From NCBI GenBank assembly GCA_006538405.1, contig BJKQ01000007.1, positions 1,364,001 through 1,428,000 on the forward strand: 64,000 nt of DNA, read 5' to 3'. This document shows positions 12,901 to 23,797 of this stretch, piece by piece (the stretch's first letter is position 1; the number at the start of each line of letters is the position of its first letter). The notes under the pieces were generated by a model. The model searched no databases and was not told the DNA's origin. It saw nothing but the letters and a program-made list of their open reading frames with translations. This DNA is from Hansfordia pulvinata. Lineage: Eukaryota > Ascomycota > Sordariomycetes > Xylariales. A program made the position numbers and the translations under genes.

Positions 12901-14292
12901 GCCCAAGTCAAGAACCCCCGTCGTGCGCTTGAGGACAAACTTGCGGATAGTCTTCCACAAGTCCTTCTGCGAGCTGCTAACGACCAGCTTGCCCTTGCTC
13001 TTGGCAGCGGCCTTCTCTTCGCCGTTGGCCTCGACAAGCTGCTTGCTCTTGAGCCACTTCGAGTCAGAGTGCTCGTGCTCGAAGTGGCGATACTCCTCCT
13101 TAGACAGCTCTTCCAGTAGCAGGCCAAGACGAGGAAGGTTGATGACGCCCTCTTCGTTGATATAACCGTCGCACTGGGGGAGAACCTCTTTGTATATCCG
13201 GAACATGGTAGATAGCGCGCCTTCGTTGATGTGAAGGTTGGGGAGGTTGGGAAGGAAATCGTTGCCGATGAAAAAGCCCATGAGAATGAAGTCGTCGATC
13301 ACTCTCTCCAGGTCGAAGGGGAACTTGAGGGCAGAGCTGTTCTTGAGCTCCTGGAACTCAAGTTCGAGATATTCACGCACAATAGACAGATGCATCAGAT
13401 AAAACTTCTGATGCTCGAGCTCCTTGGACTTTTGATTAGAGGCGCGGCCAAATGTGACCTCCTCGCGAAGCAGGCAGAAATGGGGGTCGTGGCTCAACAG
13501 GCCCAGCATGATGAGGTCGGCATCGAGACCGTAGAGACAGTGACGGACGTTGGGGGCGTAGTCAGGCTGCGCCTTGGCATTCCGAATGTACTCCATGATC
13601 TTGTGCTCACCCTCTCCGGGAACCTCGTGGCCGGACAGGACGATTTCACAGCCCTGCCAGTCCGAGTCCTCGGAGATCTTCTTGTTGATGAAGTACTTGA
13701 GCTGCTCGGTGAGTTTGGCCATGAAGGCGGTACCGGGGGTGATGCAATTGCTGTCGAAAGCCTCCTCTTTGGGCATCTCTTGGCCTTCGCGGATGGCCTT
13801 GTCGCGCGCAACTTCGGCGTCGAGGGCAGTACGGAAACGGCGGGCGCGCTGCTGGTTCATCTTGGCGCGAGGGCAACGCCGTCGATGGCCATGAAGAACA
13901 GCTGCTTGGGCTTGATCTTGCCGAAGAGGTGCTCTATGTAGTTGAAAATACGTATGAACATCTCCTCCTCGCTGAGACGGAAGGTGGCATCGTCCGAGTC
14001 CTTGTGGGTGCAGTTGTGAATGATGCCATTCATGTCAAGCTGGCGAGGGCATGAAGGGTCAGTCAAGAGAATCGAGCAGAAGCGGGATCAGCAAGGATGG
14101 GCTGGGGAGGGGGCAAGTCGTACATATAGATTGTCGAATTCGGGAATCCTGTTCTCAGCGATGAGCTGGGAGATGGCCGGATACCGCTCGGAGAGCCATC
14201 TGAAGAACTTTGGGACACTGGGAATCGAGTCAGCAGGAGCGCAGGCGGGGCGGGCGCGAGCGGCGATGTAGAGTCAGAGAGGCATACCCCAT
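9901..14292 (-). CDS. XRN1: 5'-3' exoribonuclease 1 (Xrn1), with a one-base frameshift in the nuclease domain
   Basis: Cytoplasmic 5'-3' exonuclease that degrades decapped mRNA, giving 1412 residues when the frame is restored. Coding exons: 14288-14292 (only ATGGG), 14124-14217 and 9901-14039. The N-terminus is the invariant M-G-V-P-K-F-F-R-W. Catalytic residues fall at the yeast positions: D35 (LDMNG), E176/E178 (GEGEHK), D206/D208 (YGLDADL). The large conserved nuclease domain is followed by the PAZ/KOW/SH3-like region (DRVVYVQASGKVPIGSKGTV) and an Arg-Gly-rich tail. The frame breaks just after IDGVA at about residue 88: the sense strand has GCC-CTC-GCG where the family has GCC-CCT-CGC-GCC (P-R-A-K-M). 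One C is missing from a CCC run (13871-13873). Without the restored base, translation stops about four residues later. Confidence 0.95.
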
Positions 14293-17285
14293 GGTTATGT
14301 GGTGGCTCCGGGCGCGGAGGAGAGACGAGAGGAGAAGAGGGGGCTAGGCGACACCAACGCCTATGGGAAGGGCGTCGCGGGTGTCGTGGGTGGCGGAGGT
14401 GAAGATGGAGGGGTCGTCGCGCAAGGAGCTGGCGCAGCGGACGGCAAGCATGCGACTAGGGTCGAGGGTCGAGGGTCGAGGGGAGGGCGCCCCGGGCGAA
14501 AGAAGCGCTCGAGATGTCGCGCTGGGGGAGAAAAGAAAGACGAAGGGCGCGACAGCCAGCGACGCGGAGGAAACCAGGCTCGTCTTCGGCGATGGCGATG
14601 GCGGTTGCGGCAGCGGTGGCGAGGAGAGGAGGGCCTGCGTGTAGCCGTGGAGGAGACGCAAATTAGAGGGGAAGAAGAGAGAAGAGTACAGAATACAAAA
14701 AGGAGGACGACTTCGGAAAGGCACCTCTATTTGACTGTGTGAGCCGCGGCGGCGCGCGAGGATGCGATATAGCTGACGAGGAGAGGGGGGACGGCGGTCA
14801 GTTTGGGGAGAATAGGTAGAGGTGGGATGTTGAGGCGAGTGGTGGGTTGAAGCACAGCTGTCCGTCCTGGCGGCGTGGCGTGTCGTGCAGGCACTCAAGG
14901 CATTAGGTACATGTACCTCGATCCGTCGCTTCCAAGGTTCCAATGTGGGATCCATCGTGGGGATGCGGGTCGACCTCGTGGGCGCAGTACTCGTATTTAC
15001 AGGAATCTAGGTATACATCCCACGGGGTAAGGTATCTCGAGTATGTACCTACCTGCCTTAGGTAGGTGCCGGGTTAGGTCGCTTGACAAGGTGCCACTCT
15101 ACTGCGAGTAAAGGTACGCGTACTCGCACATTGCGCTGGCATCGAGGATGAAGGCAGGCACTTCAGAATTGCAGGGACCCTTACTCTAACATAAGTACTC
15201 GTCATCATCATCCTCCAGGCGGTACTTTGCCTTCAGCCCGCCGAGTTCCGCTCGTCTTCTTCTTGTGCGACCGTCCAGTCAGACCTGCACCGGTCTTTGC
15301 TCCTTTCCCGACTGCTCATTGGCTGCTAAGGTACCTTACCTGGTATTCAGGTCTTGACGGTGATGAGGTTGGGAACCCTTTCCTCCAGGGCTACGAGTAT
15401 GGATGCCCGGTGTCCGGGGCTCTGGTGACTTCCCCGACGTCGTGTGAGTACTCGAACCCGTGAGAGGTACCTCTATCTGTCCGCTGCTCCGGCTGCTTTG
15501 GCCCGTATCTTCGACTCGCACCTCGACTCCAGGTTGTGATCCACTCTGGAAGGGCAGCTTTATTTGGAAAAGCCCCCAATCATTATTCATCACTCGACCA
15601 CGAAGGAGAACATCTGGTGGCTACCTGAAATTGCAGTTAAAGGGGGCTGCCAGAAATACAGCAAATACTGAACGCCGCCTGCGTAGGTAAGGTAAGTAGG
15701 TACCTATCCATGGATCCATGGAGGGAATCGAGCCTGGATTGGGCGCTCAGTTCAACTTGGGCCCACGACATACTCTGCGATGTAAACGCTCTGTCCAAGT
15801 ACAATACATCGTCAAATCGAGTCCTGGACATGCCCGGGGTGATGCTATATGCCTCTTTAAGGTGCCAGCTTCATGCAGGCTGTAGGGGGCACGAGTACGT
15901 GTGATTAGGTACAGCTCGCGTCCTGTCACCCACGCCAGGTCCAGCATCGTCGCTCGGTTCGGTGCCAGTTGTGTACAGACAAACCCCCGACCATCCGGGC
16001 TGTTGCTCCCGTCTTCAAATGCCCACCTGCAAGCTCGAGCCATCGCGCTCCCTGTGGCTGCTGGGTCATGTCTGTGGTACGCCCGAGTGCCGCGTAGGGT
16101 TGCAGTGAGGCCAAGCTGTGCCTGCGAGTACTCGTAGTCGTGTGTTATGGTGACATCGCCAGGCAGCATCCATTTCAACAAGAAGAGCACTGGGGAGAAG
16201 GAAATAGAGGGGGATGGGCGACTAGGTACTTAAGAGAGGACCAGCGTGCGTTAACGCGACGGTATGGTAACGTTTATTTAGTCGTGTGGCTAGGTGAGCC
16301 CCCCTCCTTTTTTCTTCTCTATCTACCTCAGGGAGCCCCCAAAAGTGCAGAGGTGGTTGAGACCGAAAAAGGCCGTATGCTGCCCGCCACCGCTCTCAGC
16401 GTCCGGTCTTACACGAGCGAGTCGCATCCAGCTGCCACAGCTTCTGCAGGAAGCCGTCTGCGAGCGCCGCACGCGGAGCAAGCCTCGTCTAGGGCCGTTA
16501 CACCGGTGCGGGTATTTCACGCCGTGTGACACGAACACCGGGCTACTGAGCAGGTTACACAGAATGAAGCATGCTATTCTTGACCAGGGCAGTCTCGTAT
16601 GGTCGTCCGCGGTAGCACGGTTCGGGAGAGACGGGCTGTCATGGGGGCTGCTCTGGACATCCTGCTTCTTCTGCCTATACGATTACTCTTCATGGACACA
16701 TATTCAATCCCGGAAACATCAAAGTCGACCGTTCATGGTTATTTTTTTTTTCAATCATCAAATTTGGGCCTTCTTTTACTCGGTTCTTATGAGGGTTTTT
16801 CATTTTTTACTACTTTTTTTTTGTTTTATTTGTGTTTTTATTTACTTGTAACAAATGATGCAACCAGTAACGACTGAAGAAAAGGAAGACAACGCGCTGA
16901 TGCGGTACATCTTGTAAGCAATTCTTTTGAGGTAATTGCACTGACGCTCTGCTTCCACCCACTGTCCCATATGGGACAGTCACGGTGATCGACCGTGCCT
17001 GAACGAGAGGCTCTTCAAAATGCTACTTCTCAGGATGCCACGTGAACGCCGATCGAAACAGGGAGGATTTTAGATACGGAAAGAAAGTGCTGGATGCCGG
17101 ATACTGGGTGTTGGATGTTGGAGATATCGCTTGTATGCTAGAGTGATATGCCATGTGGGAGTTCCTTCTGTAGCACGACGGTTGCTGTTAGTCTCGGAAT
17201 CTAAGCCCGGGTCTGGCGGCGCAAGAGGCATCGGAAGTGAGGAGCTTACCCAGAACAACGAGATGATGGGCTTCATGAACCCTTT
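14293..17285. other. 3-kb intergenic region, XRN1 promoter side to MFS 3' side
   Basis: No supported gene. 14293-14760 is purine-rich on + (the XRN1 leader). 14980-15710 and 15840-16140 carry several TACTCGTA/TACGAGTA copies (14988, 15392, 16129) and TAGGTAGG words, including an ACCTACCT-gcctt-AGGTAGGT hairpin near 15047-15067. 16740-16860 is AT-rich. A 20-bp perfect palindrome lies at 16961-16980. Confidence 0.5.
16961..16998. repeat. 20-bp perfect palindrome plus adjacent 6-bp inverted repeat
   Basis: ACTGTCCCATATGGGACAGT (16961-16980) is its own reverse complement. It is followed at once by CACGGT-gatcg-ACCGTG (16982-16998). It lies about 290 bases downstream of the MFS transporter stop codon, so it could be a 3' hairpin or a dimeric protein site. 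No function is shown. Confidence 0.85.
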
Positions 17286-19196
17286 TCAGGCGTGGCGAAG
17301 GTGCAGCACCGGGCGCGAGTGAAATGTCTCGTGCTCCAGCGTCTGAGCGAATGGCGAGTTCGCGCGGAGCTTGGGCCCCCTTTTGTACACCCAGAAGACG
17401 GCCACGACCAAGAAGATCGAGACAAAGGCCAGGATGGCCGTCGGGGCCTGTACTGTGTTCCATTGCTTGATGCCCGTCTGGATGCCCGTGTACATGGGCT
17501 TGGCTGCCCACGTGAGGACGCCCGCCAGGAGGTCGCGCGCAAAGCCGTTGCCGCCGGTCGCCGACGCCGCGTACTCTCCGTACACGGCGATCATGTAGTC
17601 GATGGTCGAGGCGTAGATGGCGTAGTTGGCGACGCCAAGAAAGACGGTGCCCACCATCGTCGGAGCCCAATGGCCCGGAGGGCCGCCCGAGAAGCCGGCG
17701 AACAGGACGAGGCCGACAGGCAGCAGGGGACTTGTCCATCGGAGCCACCGCAGCCGCCCCTCATACGTGGTGTGCGCCCTCCAGTCCTTGGTCGCTTCCT
17801 TGTCGCTGATGGCTTTCTGTCGATCATTGACGTTGATCCGGATGGCACGCAGCGCGATACCCAAACCAATAATGTAGGAGAGGCCAATGGGGAGGAACAT
17901 GATGCCAATCTGCCAGGCGTTGAAACTCCACTGGGCATACACAATGCCAAAGGACTGGACGCACATGAAGATGATGGCATCGGCGAAGCCCGAGAGCAGC
18001 GAAAGATACCGGACAATCGGCTCCGTGATCAGCATGGCAAAGGGCCGCTTCCACGTGGCCCAGATGTGCGCGGCATTGAAATAGCGCTCTCTCCTGGGCC
18101 GAATCTCGTTGGGGCCAAAGACATGAGCGAAGTAGCTCGGCTCCGTCTTGCGCAGGTCTCGCGCGATCTTGTCCATGACCACCGGCTTGCGCGTCTCCGG
18201 GACCAGAAGCCAGTGCAGGATCTGCACAAAGGCGCCGAAGATGATTTGCAGCCAGATGCACCACTGCCACGCCAGGTACTGCTCGACGAAGCCCCCGACA
18301 ACCGCGCCGAAGACGGCGCCGAGGACCGAGCTCAGCGACACAAAGGCCACGGCCTGCTGGTGAGTGTCGGTGGTGTACATGTCGGCCACGACGCCGAGGG
18401 TCACGCTTCCCCCCGCGGAGGCCAGGCCGCCGAGGGCGCGGCACACCAGGATCGTGGTCGCGTCCTTCGCCAGGGCCACGGGGATGCAGAAGATGGACAC
18501 GAGTAGAAGCGAGGCCTGGAGGACGGACTTGCGGCCCAGCTCCTCGGACCAGGGGGCCCAGAGCTCGCAGCCGAAGGCGTACGTGACGAGGAAGATGCCG
18601 GCCCCCGAGGTGGCGACCGTGTCGGAAACGTTGAATTGAGCCATGATGCCGGGGATGGCGTTGGAGTAGAGCGTCGTGTTGAGGTTCATGGACACCTGCA
18701 CCAGGGCGAGGACGGTGAGAATCGTCCACTTCTTGCGGGTGCTCCAGAGCGCCGGGAGCTGCTGGCCGCATTCATCGGCGGTGATTTCCCGTTTTGCTGG
18801 TTGGCCCCTCACCCATGGAGGTCGGATGGTGGCGTTGGTGTTGTTGGTGTTGGCTTGGGCGGCGCCGTCGTTCTGAGGCTGGGGGGTGGGCGTTCCTCGG
18901 ACGTTGTCGTCGTCGTCCAGGGGCACCTCCTCCAAGACGGTCTCCTCTAGGCTCGTGCTTTTATCACTGTCCGTTTCTTTGGAGGCATCCTTGATGGCGC
19001 CATGCTGGGCATGGGCGGCGTTGATCGGGGATGTACTGCTGGAGGAGGAGGCTTCAGTGGCTCGAATGGTGACAGTGACGCTTGCAGAGCGAAGGTTCCT
19101 CATAGGAATGTCACTGGTATATGTATCCTCCAAAGTCATGGTGTTCTCTGGCGAGCTGCGCCCTCCCCCGGTGGAGGAATCCGCCCCGACCGACAT
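17286..19196 (-). CDS. MFS transporter, DHA1 drug/polyamine-type
   Basis: Single exon, 636 residues from the ATG at 19194-19196. The frame is open for 48 more codons upstream, but that part is hydrophobic and irregular, and the chosen start gives the usual hydrophilic N-terminus. About 165 residues of Ser/Thr/Asp-rich cytosolic tail precede 12 predicted membrane segments. The motif A-like loop after TM2 reads S-E-E-L-G-R-K-S. The central-loop signature LVPETRKPVVMDKIARDL is typical of fungal DHA1 proteins related to Tpo1/Flu1-type proton antiporters. It probably exports small molecules across the plasma membrane, and the substrate is unknown. The MFS assignment is secure and the subfamily is moderately so. 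It is divergent from the Hat2 gene, with 1.8 kb between the two starts. Confidence 0.9.
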   Translation of the reverse strand: MSVGADSSTGGGRSSPENTMTLEDTYTSDIPMRNLRSASVTVTIRATEASSSSSTSPINAAHAQHGAIKDASKETDSDKSTSLEETVLEEVPLDDDDNVRGTPTPQPQNDGAAQANTNNTNATIRPPWVRGQPAKREITADECGQQLPALWSTRKKWTILTVLALVQVSMNLNTTLYSNAIPGIMAQFNVSDTVATSGAGIFLVTYAFGCELWAPWSEELGRKSVLQASLLLVSIFCIPVALAKDATTILVCRALGGLASAGGSVTLGVVADMYTTDTHQQAVAFVSLSSVLGAVFGAVVGGFVEQYLAWQWCIWLQIIFGAFVQILHWLLVPETRKPVVMDKIARDLRKTEPSYFAHVFGPNEIRPRRERYFNAAHIWATWKRPFAMLITEPIVRYLSLLSGFADAIIFMCVQSFGIVYAQWSFNAWQIGIMFLPIGLSYIIGLGIALRAIRINVNDRQKAISDKEATKDWRAHTTYEGRLRWLRWTSPLLPVGLVLFAGFSGGPPGHWAPTMVGTVFLGVANYAIYASTIDYMIAVYGEYAASATGGNGFARDLLAGVLTWAAKPMYTGIQTGIKQWNTVQAPTAILAFVSIFLVVAVFWVYKRGPKLRANSPFAQTLEHETFHSRPVLHLRHA

Positions 19197-20991
19197 GATG
19201 GCGAATGGAATGCACCAACTGGGAGGCCGTGCTGTGCTGCTAGGGGAACAGCAGATGGAGAGATAGACAAAGGATAGGAAGCTGTTCAAGAAACGACAGG
19301 AAGAAATATGATGGGCGCCCTGAAGAAATAGGCCCGGCAAAAGACGGTCCGGGGCTCCGGGGGGATTCCAAGCGGCGGAAGATAGACTTCAGCAACGCAT
19401 CGCCATGAGCAGCCGGGAGGGGTATGTGCATATTTCGGCGTGTTCTGGTCTGGACGGGGCTTCATGAATATGCGGCAGACATGTATATGGAGGGATCAAC
19501 CTGCTTCCTACATACATGCGTACGCGCATCTCAGTTTGGAGTATGAGCCTGCCATGACCGGCGCGAGCACTTCCGACTCCGACGCTTCAGCAGGACGTTC
19601 GATACTTGGAGCCTTTGGAGAGACAACCTCGGTGGCAGGTGTTTGTTACTTGCATATTTACCTTGCCTACCTACCTTTGAATACTTCAGGTATCTATGCG
19701 AACAGAGAGAGGGACCATCGTTGATATCTGGTTTGATGGCCTTTTGTTTCCCATCTCTCCGAGATGAACGAACCGGACAGGTGGATGCGGGCAGTCGAGG
19801 GCGGGAACCGTAGGCCTGCGGCTCGCAAAGGCCGCCTTTTCTGTGAGTGTTCTCTTTCTGCTTCTCTTCCCGACACTCTCCTCGCGGCAAGGCAAATAAA
19901 CTCGATGCAGATGCACGGCATAGCTGTCGGTATCTGGCACCTGACCTCCTCACGCGGTCCGAGGCGAGCCTATTTGGTCTGCGTGTGCGGAGAAGTCCTC
20001 CGGGCCTGCTCCATCTCGTTCCATCCCGGCTGTGGCTTTGGAGGGGGACCCTTGAAAGGGGGAAATTGTGGGAGAGGTATGGTCGAGATGCTTGGAAGCG
20101 CAGCCCTCGGTCAGTTGCATCTGGCCGACGTTGAAGCCCATATTTGAGGCATGCTCCTGAGTTGTAGGTCGTCCCTGCCTGTGGTCGAGTAGCGGTGTCG
20201 TGTTCGGAAATAGCACCGTCGGGTTGGCCGGTGAGAGGCTTCTCGCGATACGACATTGTGTTTTTGCCATTCATTCGATTCGTTTGATGCTCTGCGTGTT
20301 GTCCGCCGGCCAAACGCTACAATCGCATTGCGGAGCCGTTTTCTCCCATTTTACCCATCAGGCACTTCGATTACCTCATTCAAATAGAAGTCGAAGGTCT
20401 CGTGATCACTGCCGGTCGACTGCCGATGTGAGACGACAAGTCTACCTAGCTGGACACTCGACGGTAGAGGTGATTGTAGTTGAATCTAGTGGGTACGGTA
20501 GGTGAGAGAGGGAGACAAGAGCCAAACGTTGGTGTTACTCTGCGTGCACGGAGCAGGTACGCGGAGGCCGGCGTGGTAATGGAACAGTCAGGTACGCCGA
20601 GCTGATGAGGCGAATGCGAGTAACTTATTAGATGGTGGCCTCAATGAGCCCGTATATACCGCGTCCCGAAACGAAACTTGGCAGTTTTCCACCGTAAATG
20701 ACGGAAGGGCCGACAGGTACGCGGGTACTTCCACCCAGCGGGCACTTGCAGGCCGGAACGTGCTCTCACTTTACGCGTCTCGTCCCGTCGGGGCGCGCGC
20801 CATCCTGGCAAACCCAACTCTCATCCGGCCTCACCTCACCTCACCTCCTCTCCTCAGCAGCCCGCCGCTCCGCTCTCTTCCACCCACCCCCGGCGTCGGA
20901 TCCCCTCACGTCGATCGCGCGACCCGAGCACCGCCTCTCCCTCCATCTATCGCACATCTACGATCAGCAAGACACAGCCTCGCCCTTCATC
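19197..20991. other. Divergent promoter region between the MFS and Hat2 genes
   Basis: No supported gene. It contains CCTACCTACC near 19665-19675. The last 200 bases before the Hat2 start are pyrimidine-rich, as expected of a fungal leader. A 260-codon open frame on - (19531-20313) has no recognisable family and an Arg/Ser/Pro-biased composition, so I treat it as chance. Confidence 0.5.
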
Positions 20992-22707
20992 ATGGCGCCC
21001 GCGCAGGTTGCTGACGACTCTGACGGTTCGCTTTCCCTTGTGCCGTGGCAAACGCGCCGTCTGTCTTGCATCTGCCCGAGCTCGATTGCTGACCTGGTTC
21101 CTCCTTGCAGTCGACATGCCCAACAACCCGACATTCGACGAGGATGAGGAGCAGAGAAATATCAACGAGGGTATGACCTTGCCCACCCTGCCTACCTACC
21201 TACCTACCTTACCCAGCTTGACCTTGCCTGCCTGCATTCCTTCGGCCGGCCCTCGCCCGTCCACCCCGTCTGCACCCCGCGCCCGCTGACCCCACGCCCG
21301 AGCCAGAATACAAGACGTGGAAGAAGAACTCGCCCTTTCTCTACGACATGATTCTCAGGTAAGCCACCGTCGCGCTTGATCCCGCCCCGCATGCACTCCC
21401 GCTGACCCCCCGCAAGCACCGCCCTCACCTGGCCCACCCTGACTGTGCAGTGGTTTCCCGACGTCAAGGAGCCCGAGGGCAAGCACTGTCGCATTCACCG
21501 TGCCCTTATCGGCACCCACACCTCGGATGACAAGCCCAACTATGTCCAGATCGCCGAGGTCAAGGTTCCTACCAAGACCTTCCCCAACGCCAACGACTAT
21601 GACGAAGAGCGTGGCGAGATTGGCGGCCATGGCAAGGCCGACACCCAGAGCATGACCTGGAACATTGTTCAGAAGATCGACCACCCCTCCGAGGTCAACA
21701 AGGCTCGATACTGCCCCAAAACCCCGACCTGATTGCGACCCTTGCCGTCGACGGCACTATCCTCATCTTCGACCGCACCAAGCACAGCTCCGAGCCCAAC
21801 GGCAAGGTCAACCCCCAGATCCGCCTCGAGGGCCACAAGCAGGAGGGCTTCGGCCTGGCCTGGAATCCCCACGTTGAGGGCTCACTGGCCTCTGGTAGCG
21901 AGGACCAGACGGTTTGCCTTTGGTACGCCTTTCCCGCAGCCTCTTATCACGTACCTTTCCCCGTCGAAACTGTGCCTACTAACACCTGCCAGGGACCTCA
22001 AGTCTCTCGAAAGTGGCTCTTCCGTTCTCAAGCCCGCGCGCACTTACACCCACCACCAGAACATCGTCAATGATGTCCAGTACCACCCCATCTCCAAGAA
22101 CTTCATCGGAAGCGTCTCGGATGACTTGACACTGCAGATTCTCGACGTCCGCTCTTCGGATACTACCAAGGCATCTCTTGTTGCCAAAGACGGCCACAGT
22201 GACGCCATCAACGCGTTGGCATTCAACCCGGCCAGCGAGGTCCTCGTGGCTACCGCCTCCGCCGATAAGACCATCGGCCTCTGGGATTTGCGCAACGTCA
22301 AGGAGAAGGTTCATACTCTGGAAGGTCACCAGGACGCCGTCACTTCCATCTCTTGGCACCCCCGTGAAGTCGGCATCCTGGGAAGTGCTAGCTACGACCG
22401 TCGCATCATGATCTGGGATCTCAGCCGAGTAGGCGAGGAGATGCAGCCCGAAGACCAGGAGGATGGCGTTCCGGAGCTGTAAGCCACCTGAAGTTCTGTC
22501 ACATTTCCTTGCCGATTGCTAACCTTGGTCAGACTTTTCATGCACGGTGGCCACACCAACCATCTGGCGGACTTCAGCTGGAATTTGAACGATCCCTGGT
22601 TGGTTGCCAGCGCAGCTGAGGACAACATGCTCCAGATTTGGAAAGTCTCGGATGCCATTGTCCGAAAGGACGAGGCCGATATTCCTCTTGACGAGATTGG
22701 AAGGTAA
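20992..22707 (+). CDS. HAT2: Hat2/RbAp48-type WD40 histone chaperone, with a one-base frameshift
   Basis: Six exons: 20992-21025, 21111-21170, 21307-21358, 21417-21922, 21993-22478 and 22533-22707, giving 437 residues when the frame is restored. The N-terminus carries the histone H4-binding helix and linker (NEEYKTWKKNSPFLYDM.., TALTWPTLTVQW). A seven-bladed WD40 propeller follows, with repeated GH..WD dipeptides such as KTIGLWDLR and RIMIWDLSR. The family (yeast Hat2/Msi1, human RbAp46/48) binds H4 and serves in the HAT-B acetyltransferase, CAF-1 and other chromatin complexes. The frame breaks in exon 4 after ARYCP: a CCCC run (21714-21717) should be CCCCC to give C-P-Q-N-P-D-L-I-A-T. As written, translation stops four codons later. 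Intron 2 carries a TACC repeat (about 21190-21215). Hat2 and a CAC-3-like paralogue cannot be separated from this sequence alone. Confidence 0.92.
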
Positions 22708-23797
22708 ATTTCAGGACGGCGGAGCATCGTGGAGCAGATACAGCATCGATGTACGAAGGGGATAGCATGCGCGACGACATGACATACTACGGGACGGACA
22801 TCTCTTGCTGCTGGCTAACGCAGGTGGATGACAAGGGAGTTGAAAAGAAGAATCCCTCGCAGAAGCACTGTTCGCTGGCTTTGGGACCCGAGCAAGACAC
22901 TACGGGAGAAAAAGAAGAAACCGCGGCGCTGAGTAGTCGCCATCTGGGTTTCAGCTGCGGGCTACTACGTCTCTGAATTTCAGCTACGAGACACCCAGTG
23001 CCGGGTTTGATCACTCTCATCGCACTGGGAGCAGACTAATTTCGGGCAATCATCTTTCGACGAAGCTGATGCCGGGGCAATCTGAATCATGCAACGACGG
23101 GATCCACGTGCCTGGCGAGGTCATTGCAGCCTGGTCCGATTATTCGACTACCTCGATGAAGACACTGGCTGAAGCGGCATGTGTCGGGCATAGTGCCGTA
23201 GAGAGGAGAGAAAAGACGACACAGTCGTGATTGATGTGTAATTACTTGGCCCTGCGTCATCAATCTTAACTGCGTCGACCCCGGTTATATGCTCTCGATG
23301 TCTCATTGGTCTTTCGTCGAACTTAGCCTGTATTTGTCTGAATTCTTCTAATTCGCCTTCTGTCTACGGCCAGTTTTCCAAATCGATGCCTTCCACTATT
23401 CTATCTACAGCATGGTATTGTCGCATCGCCTCTTTGACCGACCCTGACTGGGAATCCCGTGGCTTCAAGCACAATTCGCTTTTCTTCACCCGAAGCCTTC
23501 CCCTCACGCTGGCTCTCTTCCTCGATGTCTGCCCCTTGCATCGCGTCCGAGCCTGGTTCGAATAGATCCCCCTCCGTCGAGATATCCAAATAGCCGGAGA
23601 AGGTTGAGTGATGAGAGGATGCGTTGCCAATCCAGTTGACGCCTCGTGAACAGAATCCGCAGCACTGTGCGTTCTGTGCGAGGTGGAAGGGAAAATATAA
23701 CCTTCCAAGATCGACCTGCCACAGCCGCAACACGCAATGACTCTGTCTCTTTTGACGCCAGTGTCACTACACCGATCTGAGCGACGCTGCGTCTTGA
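22708..23797. other. Convergent intergenic region between the Hat2 and aspartokinase genes
   Basis: Holds both 3' UTRs. I see no gene, repeat or RNA that I can support. Confidence 0.5.

Noticed and set aside
17292..18506. 404-codon open frame antisense to the MFS gene
   Set aside because: Mirror of a GC-rich coding strand. The sense frame is a clear 12-TM transporter.
19531..20313. 260-codon - strand open frame in the MFS/Hat2 promoter
   Set aside because: No recognisable domain, Arg/Ser/Pro-biased, overlaps other random frames and motif-rich intergenic DNA.
23556..23566. GGTTCGAATAG as a tRNA B box
   Set aside because: No matching T-arm stem, A box or acceptor pairing around it.
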